This document shows positions 54,046 through 64,000 of a stretch of 64,000 nucleotides of DNA, in pieces. Source of the stretch: Candidatus Nanopelagicales bacterium. GTDB lineage: Bacteria > Actinomycetota > Actinomycetes > S36-B12. The notes beneath the pieces were generated by a model. The model searched no databases and was not told where the DNA came from. It was given only the letters and a program-made list of their open reading frames with translations. The translations under genes and the position numbers were made by a program. The stretch spans positions 496,001 through 560,000 of the forward strand of contig JAGYJP010000002.1 of assembly GCA_018402075.1 (NCBI GenBank), read 5' to 3'. Positions within the stretch are counted from its first letter, which is position 1. Every line of letters begins with the position of its first letter.

Positions 54046-54807
54046 TTACTGGGTCACTGACAGAAATAGATTACGCAAGTCACGCAATCGCTTGGTTTGC
54101 GCCAATCGCTCGGCAAGCCATGGGTCTTCTCCATAGGCAATATTCCGGAAAAGTTCCTTTGTCTCCGTCAGTGCATTTGGCATAGATAATCGCATGGGAT
54201 CGATGATTGAGGCGAGTTGTTGCTCTAGATCCTCTCCACATGCTACCGAAATGCCAACCCGCTGCGCCTCCTCACCCGATATAAATCGACCAGTGGCACA
54301 TATTTCTAAGACACGCGAATAACCCAAGCGTGCGTACAACTGGCCCGCACCACCTAAATCGGGAACAAGCCCTAGGGATGTTTCCTTTAATGCCATCTGT
54401 GCATTGGGATGCGTAATAATGAAATCACATGAGAGTGCAAGTTGAAATCCTGCCCCGATTGCGTAACCTTGAACAAGCGCAATACTGATCTGCGGTAGAT
54501 CGCGAAGAATCCTAAAAGGCCTTTGGTAGTGGGCAATTCGACTATCGAGTTCTTCATCGGTCAAATCGGCCATGTCCATAAACGAAGTTTCACCTTCAAT
54601 TCCTTGGGGAGTGAACATAGCCCGATCCAGCCCCGCTGAAAATGCCTTGCCTTCACCCCTGAGGACAATAAAACGAGCCTCGGTTGGTACCGCCTCGTAA
54701 ATTTCAACTAGTTGATCCCACATTCCCGGTGACTGTGCGTTGAGATTCTGCGGGCTTGCCAGCGTCACCTCATAGGTGTCGCCGGATAGTTTGACTCTTA
54801 TATCCAT
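54046..54807 (-). CDS. Enoyl-CoA hydratase/isomerase family protein
   Basis: A 253-residue crotonase-fold protein: VTLASPQNLNAQSPGMWDQL, FIVLRGEGKAFSAGLDR (oxyanion hole), QGYAIGAGFQLALSCDFIIT, and MALKETSLGLVPDLGGAGQLY. The first of the usual catalytic glutamates is not obvious at its canonical position, so isomerase, thioesterase or decarboxylase activities cannot be excluded. It lies between an ABC-F gene upstream and an ABC exporter gene downstream on the same strand. Confidence 0.88.
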   Translation of the reverse strand: MDIRVKLSGDTYEVTLASPQNLNAQSPGMWDQLVEIYEAVPTEARFIVLRGEGKAFSAGLDRAMFTPQGIEGETSFMDMADLTDEELDSRIAHYQRPFRILRDLPQISIALVQGYAIGAGFQLALSCDFIITHPNAQMALKETSLGLVPDLGGAGQLYARLGYSRVLEICATGRFISGEEAQRVGISVACGEDLEQQLASIIDPMRLSMPNALTETKELFRNIAYGEDPWLAERLAQTKRLRDLRNLFLSVTQ

Positions 54808-54831
54808 AGTGATTCCCCAATCTGTAAATCG

Positions 54832-56442
54832 TTAGGCCAATTCCACTAATTCTGCGTAACTGTCATTCCACAAATCTTCATCTCCATCGGGAAGAATAAG
54901 AACACGCTCAGGATTCAATGCAAATACAGCCCCAGGATCATGCGTCACTAGCACTACGGCCCCTTCGTAGAGGGACAGTGCATTAAGTACTTCAGCACGA
55001 CTAGCAGGATCAAGGTTGTTCGTCGGCTCGTCAAGAAGCAGAACGTTGGCACCTGACACAACTAGGCAGGCTAGTGCCAAGCGGGTTTTCTCGCCTCCTG
55101 ACAGCACTCCTGTGGGTTTGTAAACGGAATCACCTTGAAAGAGAAATGAACCTAGGACTGTTCTCTGCGCTGTGTCATTCAAATGTGATCCCGCAGTCGC
55201 CATGGTTTCCCATACGGTTGCTGTAGGGTCCAATGTCTCATGTTCTTGAGCGTAATAGCCGACCACCGCACCATGCCCCATCTCTCGCACGCCAGTGTCA
55301 GGTGAATCTATGCCTGCCAAGATTCGAAGCATGGTTGTTTTGCCAGCACCATTTAAACCTAGAATCACTACCTTGCTGCCGCGGTCAATGGCTAAATCCA
55401 CGTCCGTGAAAACCTCTAAGCTTCCATAACTTCTCGACAGTCCTGAAGCCATTAGCGGCACCCGTCCGCAGGCAAGTGGTGTGGGGAATCGCAACTTTGC
55501 GACAGAGTCTTTCCTCTGGGCCACACTGGTCTCTGACAGCAGCTTGTCTGCTCTTTTAAACATACTTTGTGCGGCTTTAGCTTTTGTTGCCTTTGCACGC
55601 ATCTTCTCGGCTTGCTTTCTCAGTGAATCTGCCTGTTGCTCCGCGTTACGCCGTTCCCGCTTTCTCCTACGCTCATCTACTTCACGCGCTTGCAGATACT
55701 TTTCCCACGACATTGCATACTGGTCAATCTCCTGTCGATTAGCATCTAAGTGCCACACTTTGTTCACCGTGTCCAACAGTAGGTCGGTGTCATGGCTAAT
55801 AATGATGAAGCCTCCTTCATAGGTGCTCAGATACTTGCGTAACCAGCGGATGGAGTCTGCATCAAGGTGATTAGTCGGTTCATCGAGAAGCAGTACGTCA
55901 GATCCACTAAAAAGGATGCGAGCCAGTTCGACTCTTCTGCGTTGGCCACCCGAAAGAGTTCCTAGGGGTTGCTTCAAAATTCTGTCAGCCAAACCAATCG
56001 AAGCCGCTATTGAGGCTGCTTCGGATTCAACTGCATAGCCGCCTAATGACTCGAATTCAGTGAGATATCGGTTATACCGATTTGCTTGGCGATCAAATTC
56101 ATCTTGCGAAATACCCTCAACAGCCATAGCTTGTGATGCTTTTGTCAACTGCGCCAAAACTTGATCCAAACCGCGGGCATTTAATATTCGATCCATTGCG
56201 AGTTGTTCAGGGTCCGCGGAGCGAGGGTCCTGAGGCAGATACCCGATTGTCCCCGTTGATCGGACATTTCCCGACGCAGGCAAAGTTTCCCCCGCCAGAA
56301 TCCGGGTCAACGTTGTTTTCCCTGCTCCATTTCTACCTACAAGCCCAATCCTGTCTCCTGATTCAACTCTCAGGGTGTTCACGGTGAGCAAAAGTTCGGA
56401 TCCCGCACGAATCTCGAGATCATTGGCTTGAATCATGGTCAT
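54832..56442 (-). CDS. ABC-F family ATPase
   Basis: A 536-residue protein with two ABC ATPase domains and no membrane part. Walker A motifs are GRNGAGKTT and GLNGAGKTT; signatures LSGGQRRRVELARIL and LSGGEKTRLALACLV; Walker B LLLDEPTNHLDADSI and LLLDEPTNNLDPAS. A charged coiled coil (about 240-315) joins the domains. ABC-F proteins act on the ribosome, as translation or resistance factors. The nearest functional type (EttA-, Uup- or other-like) is not decided here. The gene lies downstream of the suf operon. Confidence 0.92.
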   Translation of the reverse strand: MTMIQANDLEIRAGSELLLTVNTLRVESGDRIGLVGRNGAGKTTLTRILAGETLPASGNVRSTGTIGYLPQDPRSADPEQLAMDRILNARGLDQVLAQLTKASQAMAVEGISQDEFDRQANRYNRYLTEFESLGGYAVESEAASIAASIGLADRILKQPLGTLSGGQRRRVELARILFSGSDVLLLDEPTNHLDADSIRWLRKYLSTYEGGFIIISHDTDLLLDTVNKVWHLDANRQEIDQYAMSWEKYLQAREVDERRRKRERRNAEQQADSLRKQAEKMRAKATKAKAAQSMFKRADKLLSETSVAQRKDSVAKLRFPTPLACGRVPLMASGLSRSYGSLEVFTDVDLAIDRGSKVVILGLNGAGKTTMLRILAGIDSPDTGVREMGHGAVVGYYAQEHETLDPTATVWETMATAGSHLNDTAQRTVLGSFLFQGDSVYKPTGVLSGGEKTRLALACLVVSGANVLLLDEPTNNLDPASRAEVLNALSLYEGAVVLVTHDPGAVFALNPERVLILPDGDEDLWNDSYAELVELA

Positions 56443-56494
56443 TCAAGTCTACTGTGCCACAAGATTTAGAACTGTAGCTGATTACTCAGCGAAT

Positions 56495-56806
56495 TTACAC
56501 GTTGAAACCTAGTGATCGAAGCATGTCTCGGCCATCGTCGGTTATTTTGTCAGGGCCCCAAGGAGGCATCCAGACCCAATTGATGCGGAAATCTGAGACA
56601 ACAGAATCAAGAGCGCTGCGAGTCTGATCCTCGATAACGTCGGTGAGTGGGCACGCAGCCGATGTGAGAGTCATATCCACAGTAGCTGAATTATTGTCGT
56701 CTACCGTCACACCGTATACCAGGCCAAGATCCACAACATTAATTCCGAGTTCCGGATCAATGACATCTTTCATGGCTTCAATTACTTCTTCGTCTGTGGC
56801 AGCCAT
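56495..56806 (-). CDS. sufT: MIP18/DUF59 family Fe-S assembly factor (SufT-like)
   Basis: A 103-residue protein. It has the family core TDEEVIEAMKDVIDPELGINVVDLGLVYGV and MTLTSAACPLTDVIEDQ with the conserved Cys, then WMPPWGPDKI. Homologues help mature or deliver Fe-S clusters, also at the end of other suf operons. ATG 56806 follows AAAGGAG by five bases. It starts two bases after the sufU stop. Confidence 0.92.
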   Translation of the reverse strand: MAATDEEVIEAMKDVIDPELGINVVDLGLVYGVTVDDNNSATVDMTLTSAACPLTDVIEDQTRSALDSVVSDFRINWVWMPPWGPDKITDDGRDMLRSLGFNV

Positions 56807-56808
56807 TC

Positions 56809-59314
<2,506 letters not shown>

Positions 59315-59345
59315 TGCTATTACCTTTCAATTGACTGGAGACGCA

Positions 59346-59666
59346 CTATATGGAGATGAATATGGAGCCTTGTGTGTTATCAGGGTCCGTGGTTACTGGG
59401 AAGGTTGCAACCGCGGTGAGAGCTGGCAGCGACTGAGGCTCGCCCGTTCGAACATCAAAGGCAGATCCATGCAGCCAACATTCCAGAAGGCAACCTTCTA
59501 ATTCACCTTCAGACAGAGCAACATCGGCATGTGAGCAGCGATCCTCAATTGCGAAGAACCCCTCCTCTGTGTGGATGACGGCCACCGCAAGATCATTGAT
59601 TTCGAAACGCTTTACTGTTCCCAGGGGCACTTGGTCTACGGTTGTAACTTCCACTAAATCAGGCAT
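59346..59666 (-). CDS. Rieske [2Fe-2S] ferredoxin-like protein of the suf operon
   Basis: A 106-residue soluble Rieske domain. Cluster ligands are Cys44 and His46 (EDRCSHADVALSEGE) and Cys63 and His66 (LLECWLHGSAFD). It resembles the ferredoxin component of non-heme oxygenases. A Rieske gene between sufD and sufC is common in actinobacteria; it may pass electrons for cluster assembly, but that role is inference. It overlaps sufD by eight bases. Confidence 0.93.
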   Translation of the reverse strand: MPDLVEVTTVDQVPLGTVKRFEINDLAVAVIHTEEGFFAIEDRCSHADVALSEGELEGCLLECWLHGSAFDVRTGEPQSLPALTAVATFPVTTDPDNTQGSIFISI

Positions 59667-60777
59667 GAGACACCATGCCTAAACGCATTTCAATTCTTTC
59701 CATGAGATTGGCACGCAAGGCTTGATCGTTGACCCTGTTAAGCACATCCACAAAGAATCCGCGGACCACTAACTGACGCGCGATGGACTCAGGAATACCG
59801 CGTGACTGCAAATAGAACAGTTGTTCATCGTCGAATCGGCCGGTCGCACTGGCATGGCCCGCACTGATGACATCGCCTGTTTCCAGTTCCAGATTTGGGA
59901 CCGAGTCGGCACGGGGGCCATCATTGAGAAGCAGATTCCTATTCAACTCATAAGTCTCTATACCAATGGCTTCACGGCGCACTAAAACATCGCCGACCCA
60001 GACAGAATGGGCACCCTGTCCACTAAGAGCACCTTTATACACGACATTACTCACGCAATGGGGTTCAGTGTGGTTGACTAAAATTCGATGCTCTTGAAAT
60101 TGGTCACCTTCCAAGAGGAAAGCTCCGAGCATCTCGGCTGTCCCTCCAGGTGCTTTATAGTTGACAGTTGGCACCATGCGGACAACTTCTCCGCCCAATG
60201 AGATAGATAATCCGAGAAAACGTGAGTCACGCCCCACATTGGTTGTCCAGTTCCAGTGTTGCTTAATGGGAGCCTCTGCATCCATTACCGACAAAAGAGT
60301 GAGATCGGCTTGGTCGTCAAGATCAGTGACAATCGATCCACTGACATTCGCTGTGGAGTCATGAATAATGACAATCTGACTACGTGAAAATTTTCCGACT
60401 TGCACCTCAATATGCGCGTAATTGTTCAGCATTGGACCCGCCAAATTCACAACAATTGATTGTTCAACAATTTGGTTCTCGGGAACTGAGATGAGAATCG
60501 CCTTTTCAACCTGTGAATACGCAATTGCACTCACTCGATCCGTGGGCATCCACGTAGAATTAAGACGTGGGTCATTCATAGCCACAACTTCCACATAGGG
60601 AACAAGCGATACACCGACGGTCCCCCACGTCTGGACCTGGAAGAAATCCTGCAACTTCTTAATTGGGGTAAACCGCCACTCTTCCTCGCGACCGAGCGGG
60701 ACATCAAAATCCTCAGGTGTGCGGGAAAATAATCGCGGTGCCAAATCCTTGGCAGGGGCAGTACTCAGTGCACTCAC
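59659..60777 (-). CDS. sufD: Fe-S cluster assembly protein SufD
   Basis: A 372-residue right-handed beta-helix protein that forms the SufBC2D scaffold with SufB and SufC. Typical segments are [110 protein letters not shown]. The shared C-terminal helix pair with SufB is evident. It overlaps sufB by four bases. Confidence 0.94.
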   Translation of the reverse strand: MSALSTAPAKDLAPRLFSRTPEDFDVPLGREEEWRFTPIKKLQDFFQVQTWGTVGVSLVPYVEVVAMNDPRLNSTWMPTDRVSAIAYSQVEKAILISVPENQIVEQSIVVNLAGPMLNNYAHIEVQVGKFSRSQIVIIHDSTANVSGSIVTDLDDQADLTLLSVMDAEAPIKQHWNWTTNVGRDSRFLGLSISLGGEVVRMVPTVNYKAPGGTAEMLGAFLLEGDQFQEHRILVNHTEPHCVSNVVYKGALSGQGAHSVWVGDVLVRREAIGIETYELNRNLLLNDGPRADSVPNLELETGDVISAGHASATGRFDDEQLFYLQSRGIPESIARQLVVRGFFVDVLNRVNDQALRANLMERIEMRLGMVSHA

Positions 60778-62207
60778 CCGACGGCACCTTCCATTTGCAA
60801 TTCAATGAGCCTGTTCAACTCGATGGCGTATTCCATTGGAAGCTCACGCGCAATTGGTTCAATGAACCCACGCACAATCATGGCCATGGCTTCATCTTCG
60901 GAGAGACCTCGTGACATGAGATAAAAGAGCTGCTCCTCACTGACCTTCGACACAGTTGCCTCATGTCCCATTTGAACATCATCTTCGCGGACATCAACGT
61001 AGGGGTAGGTATCGGACCTACTGATGTCATCGACAAGCAGGGCATCGCATTTCACGGTGCTCTTGGAGTGATGTGATCCCTCAGTAACCTGGACAAGGCC
61101 ACGGTACGAGGTTCTTCCACCACCTCTGGCGACGGATTTTGAGATTATGGAAGAAGAAGTGTACGGAGCAGCGTGAATCATTTTTGCTCCCGCATCTTGA
61201 TGTTGTCCAGCCCCTGCAAAGGCGATACTTAATGTTTCACCTTTGGCATGTTCGCCCGTCATCACAACAGCGGGATACTTCATGGTGACTTTGCTACCAA
61301 GATTTCCATCTACCCACTCCATGGTGGCACCCTCTTGTGCAATTGCCCTTTTCGTTACGAGGTTGTACACATTGGTGGACCAGTTTTGAATGGTGGTGTA
61401 TCGACAACGACCACCCTTCTTCACAATGATCTCCACGACAGCCGAATGAAGGGAATCACTGGAATAAATTGGCGCCGTGCAACCTTCTACGTAATGCACA
61501 TAAGCATCTTCATCAACAATGATGAGTGTTCGCTCGAATTGACCCATGTTTTCCGTATTAATGCGGAAGTAGGCCTGTAATGGAATATCAACATGAACAC
61601 CCTTGGGCACATAGATGAATGAGCCACCGGACCACACGGCCGTGTTGAGTGCTGCAAACTTGTTATCTCCGACAGGAATAACAGAGCCAAAGTACTCCTT
61701 GAAGACATCTTCGTGTTCCTTCAAGGCCGTGTCAGTATCGAGGAAAATGACCCCCAGTTCTTCGAGGTCTTCGCGAATCTTGTGATAAACCACCTCAGAT
61801 TCGTACTGGGCAGCTACACCCCCCACTAGGCGCTGCTTCTCCGCCTCGGGGATTCCAAGTCGATCGTAGGTGTTCTTGATGTCATCAGGTAGATCTGCCC
61901 ATTCTGTCGCCTGCTTCTCTGTGGAGCGCACAAAGTACTTAATGGTGTCGAAATAAATCCCGGTGAGATCGGAACCCCAATGAGGCATGGGCTTCTTTTC
62001 AAAGAGCCGCAGACCCTTTAATCTTAGATCGAGCATCCATTGGGGCTCATTCTTTTTCGATGAGATATCCCGCACGACCGATTCATCCACCCCGCGCCGT
62101 GCATCGGCTCCTACGTCATTTTTATCGCTCCACCCATACTCGTAGCGACCTAATGCATCAATTGTTTCATCTTGTGCAGATCGCTCAACGGGAGTCGTGG
62201 TGCTCAT
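60774..62207 (-). CDS. sufB: Fe-S cluster assembly protein SufB
   Basis: A 477-residue scaffold subunit on which clusters form. It has [125 protein letters not shown] and [24 protein letters not shown]. Conserved Cys near residue 405 and the late His lie in the usual places. Its ATG overlaps the sufR stop. Confidence 0.96.
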   Translation of the reverse strand: MSTTTPVERSAQDETIDALGRYEYGWSDKNDVGADARRGVDESVVRDISSKKNEPQWMLDLRLKGLRLFEKKPMPHWGSDLTGIYFDTIKYFVRSTEKQATEWADLPDDIKNTYDRLGIPEAEKQRLVGGVAAQYESEVVYHKIREDLEELGVIFLDTDTALKEHEDVFKEYFGSVIPVGDNKFAALNTAVWSGGSFIYVPKGVHVDIPLQAYFRINTENMGQFERTLIIVDEDAYVHYVEGCTAPIYSSDSLHSAVVEIIVKKGGRCRYTTIQNWSTNVYNLVTKRAIAQEGATMEWVDGNLGSKVTMKYPAVVMTGEHAKGETLSIAFAGAGQHQDAGAKMIHAAPYTSSSIISKSVARGGGRTSYRGLVQVTEGSHHSKSTVKCDALLVDDISRSDTYPYVDVREDDVQMGHEATVSKVSEEQLFYLMSRGLSEDEAMAMIVRGFIEPIARELPMEYAIELNRLIELQMEGAVG

Positions 62208-62929
62208 GTGGATACCTCTTCCATTAGTGGGCCATTGCCTTGATGTGACTGTGAGGACTTTGTGTTAATTTTGGGGTCATATACCCCTCCTGAAGGAACT
62301 TGCTTATCCAAAGGCAAAAAATGCTGAAGGGGAATAAGCGTGGTGCAGATCGGATCTCCGTGAGCGAGCGTGGCCAGTCGAGTGGGGTGCGTTCCAAGCG
62401 ACTCCCCCAGCGCTCTCGTTTCCTCTTCGCATAATTCTGGATAAGCCCTTGCGGCATCAACCACGGGGCAATGATGTTGGCATAATTGCCCGGAAACACC
62501 AGCCTGCTCAAATGTGGCTTCGTAGCCCTCCGCGTTAAGTGCATTCACCAAATCGGGTATCGATTTCCCCGTAATGATGCGCTGTGCGCGCTCTGCGGCA
62601 AAAACACGAACAGCCTCACGTCCGTAGGAGCGCTCCAAGAATTCAAGTGATTCCAGTGCAAGATCGTTGTACGACTGCTTGAGCAGTTTCCTGCCTTGAT
62701 CGCTCAGCGAATATGAGGAACTAGGGCGTCCGCGCCTCTTTGACGGCGATGGCCCAAATGGCACTCGATCGTGGACTTGAACGAGTCCAAGTTCTTCCAA
62801 AGATCCCAAGGACCGCCGGATCGCTTGCGGACTGAGGTTCAATTCCCGAGCTAACTCTGTGGTCGTTGCCGTCCCATGGCGTAACAAGACACGAGCAACG
62901 CGCTCCGCGGCATCTCCAGGGAATTTCAC
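62204..62929 (-). CDS. sufR: Iron-sulfur transcriptional regulator SufR
   Basis: A 241-residue regulator. The winged helix at about 8-75 ([33 protein letters not shown]) is followed by an Fe-S-binding domain with four cysteines: Cys150, Cys154, Cys167, Cys195, i.e. C-X3-C-X12-C-X27-C, the arrangement of actinobacterial SufR. It should repress the suf operon when holding a cluster. The GTG at 62929 has a promoter directly upstream, overlapped by an inverted repeat (62939-62964). Confidence 0.93.
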   Translation of the reverse strand: MKFPGDAAERVARVLLRHGTATTTELARELNLSPQAIRRSLGSLEELGLVQVHDRVPFGPSPSKRRGRPSSSYSLSDQGRKLLKQSYNDLALESLEFLERSYGREAVRVFAAERAQRIITGKSIPDLVNALNAEGYEATFEQAGVSGQLCQHHCPVVDAARAYPELCEEETRALGESLGTHPTRLATLAHGDPICTTLIPLQHFLPLDKQVPSGGVYDPKINTKSSQSHQGNGPLMEEVST

Positions 62930-62935
62930 AACTCT

Positions 62936-62964
62936 ATTGTTGCGTAATTCAAAATATTTGCAAC
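62936..62964 (-). promoter_or_regulatory. Promoter of the suf operon with overlapping inverted repeat (candidate SufR operator)
   Basis: On the minus strand TTGCAA (62963-62958) and, 16 bases on, AACAAT (62941-62936), six bases before the sufR GTG. The inverted repeat GTTGC (62964-62960)...GCAAC (62943-62939), 16 bases apart, covers both boxes. Confidence 0.5.
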
Positions 62965-63002
62965 TTTGGGGTCCCCTTGCTCTAGTGCCTCTGCCGGTGG
63001 CG

Positions 63003-63053
63003 TCTCCCGGTCAGGTCTCCCGGTCAGGTCTCCCGGTCAGGTCTCCCGGTCAT
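63003..63053 (+). repeat. 13-bp tandem direct repeats upstream of the ABC ATPase gene
   Basis: Four copies of TCTCCCGGTCAGG run at 63003-63015, 63016-63028, 63029-63041 and 63042-63053 (last one lacking the final base and ending CAT). The array ends 25 bases before the start codon and covers the -35 position. Confidence 0.9.
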
Positions 63054-63066
63054 GCTACGAGCGATC

Positions 63067-63072
63067 TAGACT
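63067..63072 (+). promoter_or_regulatory. Leaderless promoter of the ABC ATPase gene
   Basis: TAGACT, then GCAACC, then the ATG at 63079. With a 17-base spacer the -35 box would be TCCCGG inside the last 13-bp repeat. Confidence 0.5.
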
Positions 63073-63078
63073 GCAACC

Positions 63079-63996
63079 ATGTCACCCGACTCTCTGGCCT
63101 TCTTCACAGAGAGTCTCACCCTCGACTATGGACAACACCGTGGCATTTTCGATGTTTCTCTTACGGTTTCCCACGGAATTACCGCTCTAGCTGGCCAAAA
63201 TGGTGCTGGAAAGACGACACTTCTTGAATGCCTATCTGGCCTCCGAACACCCCAGCGGGGCGCTGTTCGAATATTCGATCAAGACCCTGATAAAAATCGG
63301 CAGGCTGTCACCAATGTTCTTGGAGCGGCCCTTCAGGACGTTACTCCATATCCAACAGCTCGCCCTAAGGATCTTCTTCGATTCTTGGCGAATTTGTACC
63401 CCAACCCTCGGGATCCGGGCTCATTACTTGAACAGTTCAGCATTCCCCCGTCAACAGTTATAAAGACAATGTCTGCAGGGCAGGTGCAACGCCTTAAATG
63501 TGCCATGGCTCTCATTGGAACCCCGCGCGCGGTTCTTCTCGATGAACCAACGGCGGGTCTTGATCCTGGCGCTCGAATGGATCTATACGCAGTGCTCCAA
63601 GAAAGCGCCAGCGACGGCGTCGTCATGATTATTGCTACTCACCTCACAGAGGATATCGATGCACTTGCAGATCGGGCAATAGTTTTACAGGATGGATACG
63701 TCAGCGCCGACATAAAAAAATCTGATGTCAGTACGGTCGAACAACTCGAATTTCGTGCCCGACAAGATTTGCCTTTAGATGAGCTCACGAATGCCCTACC
63801 TGCGGGTATTGTTGCAATTCCACTATCTAATGATCGTTATCTCGTAACGGCAAATCAAGGAATTGATTCAGCCATGATTGCGTCCGTGTCCTCTTGGTGT
63901 GCTCAGCATGGATCCGAGGCCACTGAGATCACCGTTGGCCGAAACACCCTGTCGCAGGAAGTTCTCCGCAAATTAAACGCTACGGGCCGCGGGTGA
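63079..63996 (+). CDS. ABC transporter ATP-binding protein
   Basis: A 305-residue nucleotide-binding subunit. Walker A GQNGAGKTT, Q-loop ALQDVTPYPTARPKDLLRFL, signature MSAGQVQRLKCAMAL (degenerate ASGQ type) and Walker B VLLDEPTAGLDPGARMD, then the H-loop TH. The C-terminal 80 residues resemble those of drug or lipid exporters. The permease partner is presumably just downstream, outside the window. In mycobacteria an ABC transporter gene pair also lies beside sufR. The stop is at 63996. Confidence 0.9.
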   Translation: MSPDSLAFFTESLTLDYGQHRGIFDVSLTVSHGITALAGQNGAGKTTLLECLSGLRTPQRGAVRIFDQDPDKNRQAVTNVLGAALQDVTPYPTARPKDLLRFLANLYPNPRDPGSLLEQFSIPPSTVIKTMSAGQVQRLKCAMALIGTPRAVLLDEPTAGLDPGARMDLYAVLQESASDGVVMIIATHLTEDIDALADRAIVLQDGYVSADIKKSDVSTVEQLEFRARQDLPLDELTNALPAGIVAIPLSNDRYLVTANQGIDSAMIASVSSWCAQHGSEATEITVGRNTLSQEVLRKLNATGRG

Positions 63997-64000
63997 CCTG

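Noticed and set aside
63003..63053. CRISPR-like array
   Set aside because: The 13-bp units are directly adjacent with no spacers and no Cas genes are near. The RecB-like nuclease at 15400 is a stand-alone AddB-type protein.

Overview
The window is a gene-dense chromosomal segment from an actinobacterium of moderate G+C content. Marker systems are all actinobacterial: a complete Pup-proteasome locus (mpa, dop, pup, prcB, prcA, pafA, then pafBC), mycothiol ligase MshC, the RNA polymerase-binding protein RbpA, an InhA-type FabI, the GarA/FtsR cluster, and polyprenol-phosphate-mannose synthase next to Lnt. Intergenic gaps are very short, ATGA-type stop/start overlaps are common, and several convergent genes overlap at their 3' ends. 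Together with the G+C content this suggests a streamlined, possibly aquatic actinobacterium; that placement is inference. I see no insertion sequence, prophage, CRISPR array or rRNA gene, and only one tRNA gene.

Layout. 1-5980: crotonase fragment, LapA-like protein, acyl-ACP desaturase plus an overlapping small gene, tRNA-Leu(GAG), M20 peptidase, DUF5703 protein, aldo/keto reductase and a divergent luciferase-like oxidoreductase. 5985-10266: uppP, then a histidine phosphatase - DUF3090 - SCO1664-family - mshC block. 10269-16287: gnd (short NAD-type), pgi, PAC2 protein, alpha/beta hydrolase, HAD phosphatase, RecB-like Fe-S nuclease. 16358-30553: trmI, the Pup-proteasome genes, two FKBP isomerases, pafBC, tatAC and a Ski2-like helicase. 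30535-40744: 5'-3' exonuclease, M24 peptidase, acyl-CoA dehydrogenase, amidohydrolase, lnt, ppm1, fxsA, rbpA, a TMEM175-type channel, trhO. 40755-47970: gcvP under a tandem glycine riboswitch, then (upstream, same strand) a MerR regulator, bifunctional nuclease, ftsR, garA-like FHA gene, gcvH and a CDP-alcohol phosphatidyltransferase, which is the arrangement known from mycobacteria. 48005-56442: serB, fabI, fabG, dodecin, DUF3099, SURF1, ABC exporter, crotonase, ABC-F. 56495-62929: the full suf operon led by sufR. 63079-63996: an ABC transporter ATPase preceded by 13-bp tandem repeats.

Working relationships. Dop activates Pup by deamidating its C-terminal Gln, PafA ligates it to targets, Mpa unfolds them, and PrcBA degrades them. 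SufBCD with SufSU, the SufT-like factor and a Rieske protein assemble Fe-S clusters under SufR. GcvP and GcvH belong to glycine cleavage. FabI and FabG act in FAS-II. Lnt and Ppm1 act in envelope lipid and lipoprotein modification.

The most striking sequence-level pattern is regulatory. At least 17 genes have a TAnnnT (-10-like) hexamer whose last base lies exactly six nucleotides before the start codon, the signature of leaderless transcription; it also fixes several ambiguous starts. Other notable signals are a proposed Shine-Dalgarno-sequestering stem behind the glycine riboswitch, a candidate SufR operator, a SigR-like promoter for rbpA, a 26-bp tandem duplication copied from the fabI 3' end, and the 13-bp repeat array. 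I did not find a convincing wholly new multi-gene system; the best candidates for undescribed function are the small uncharacterised proteins and the DUF3090/SCO1664 block.
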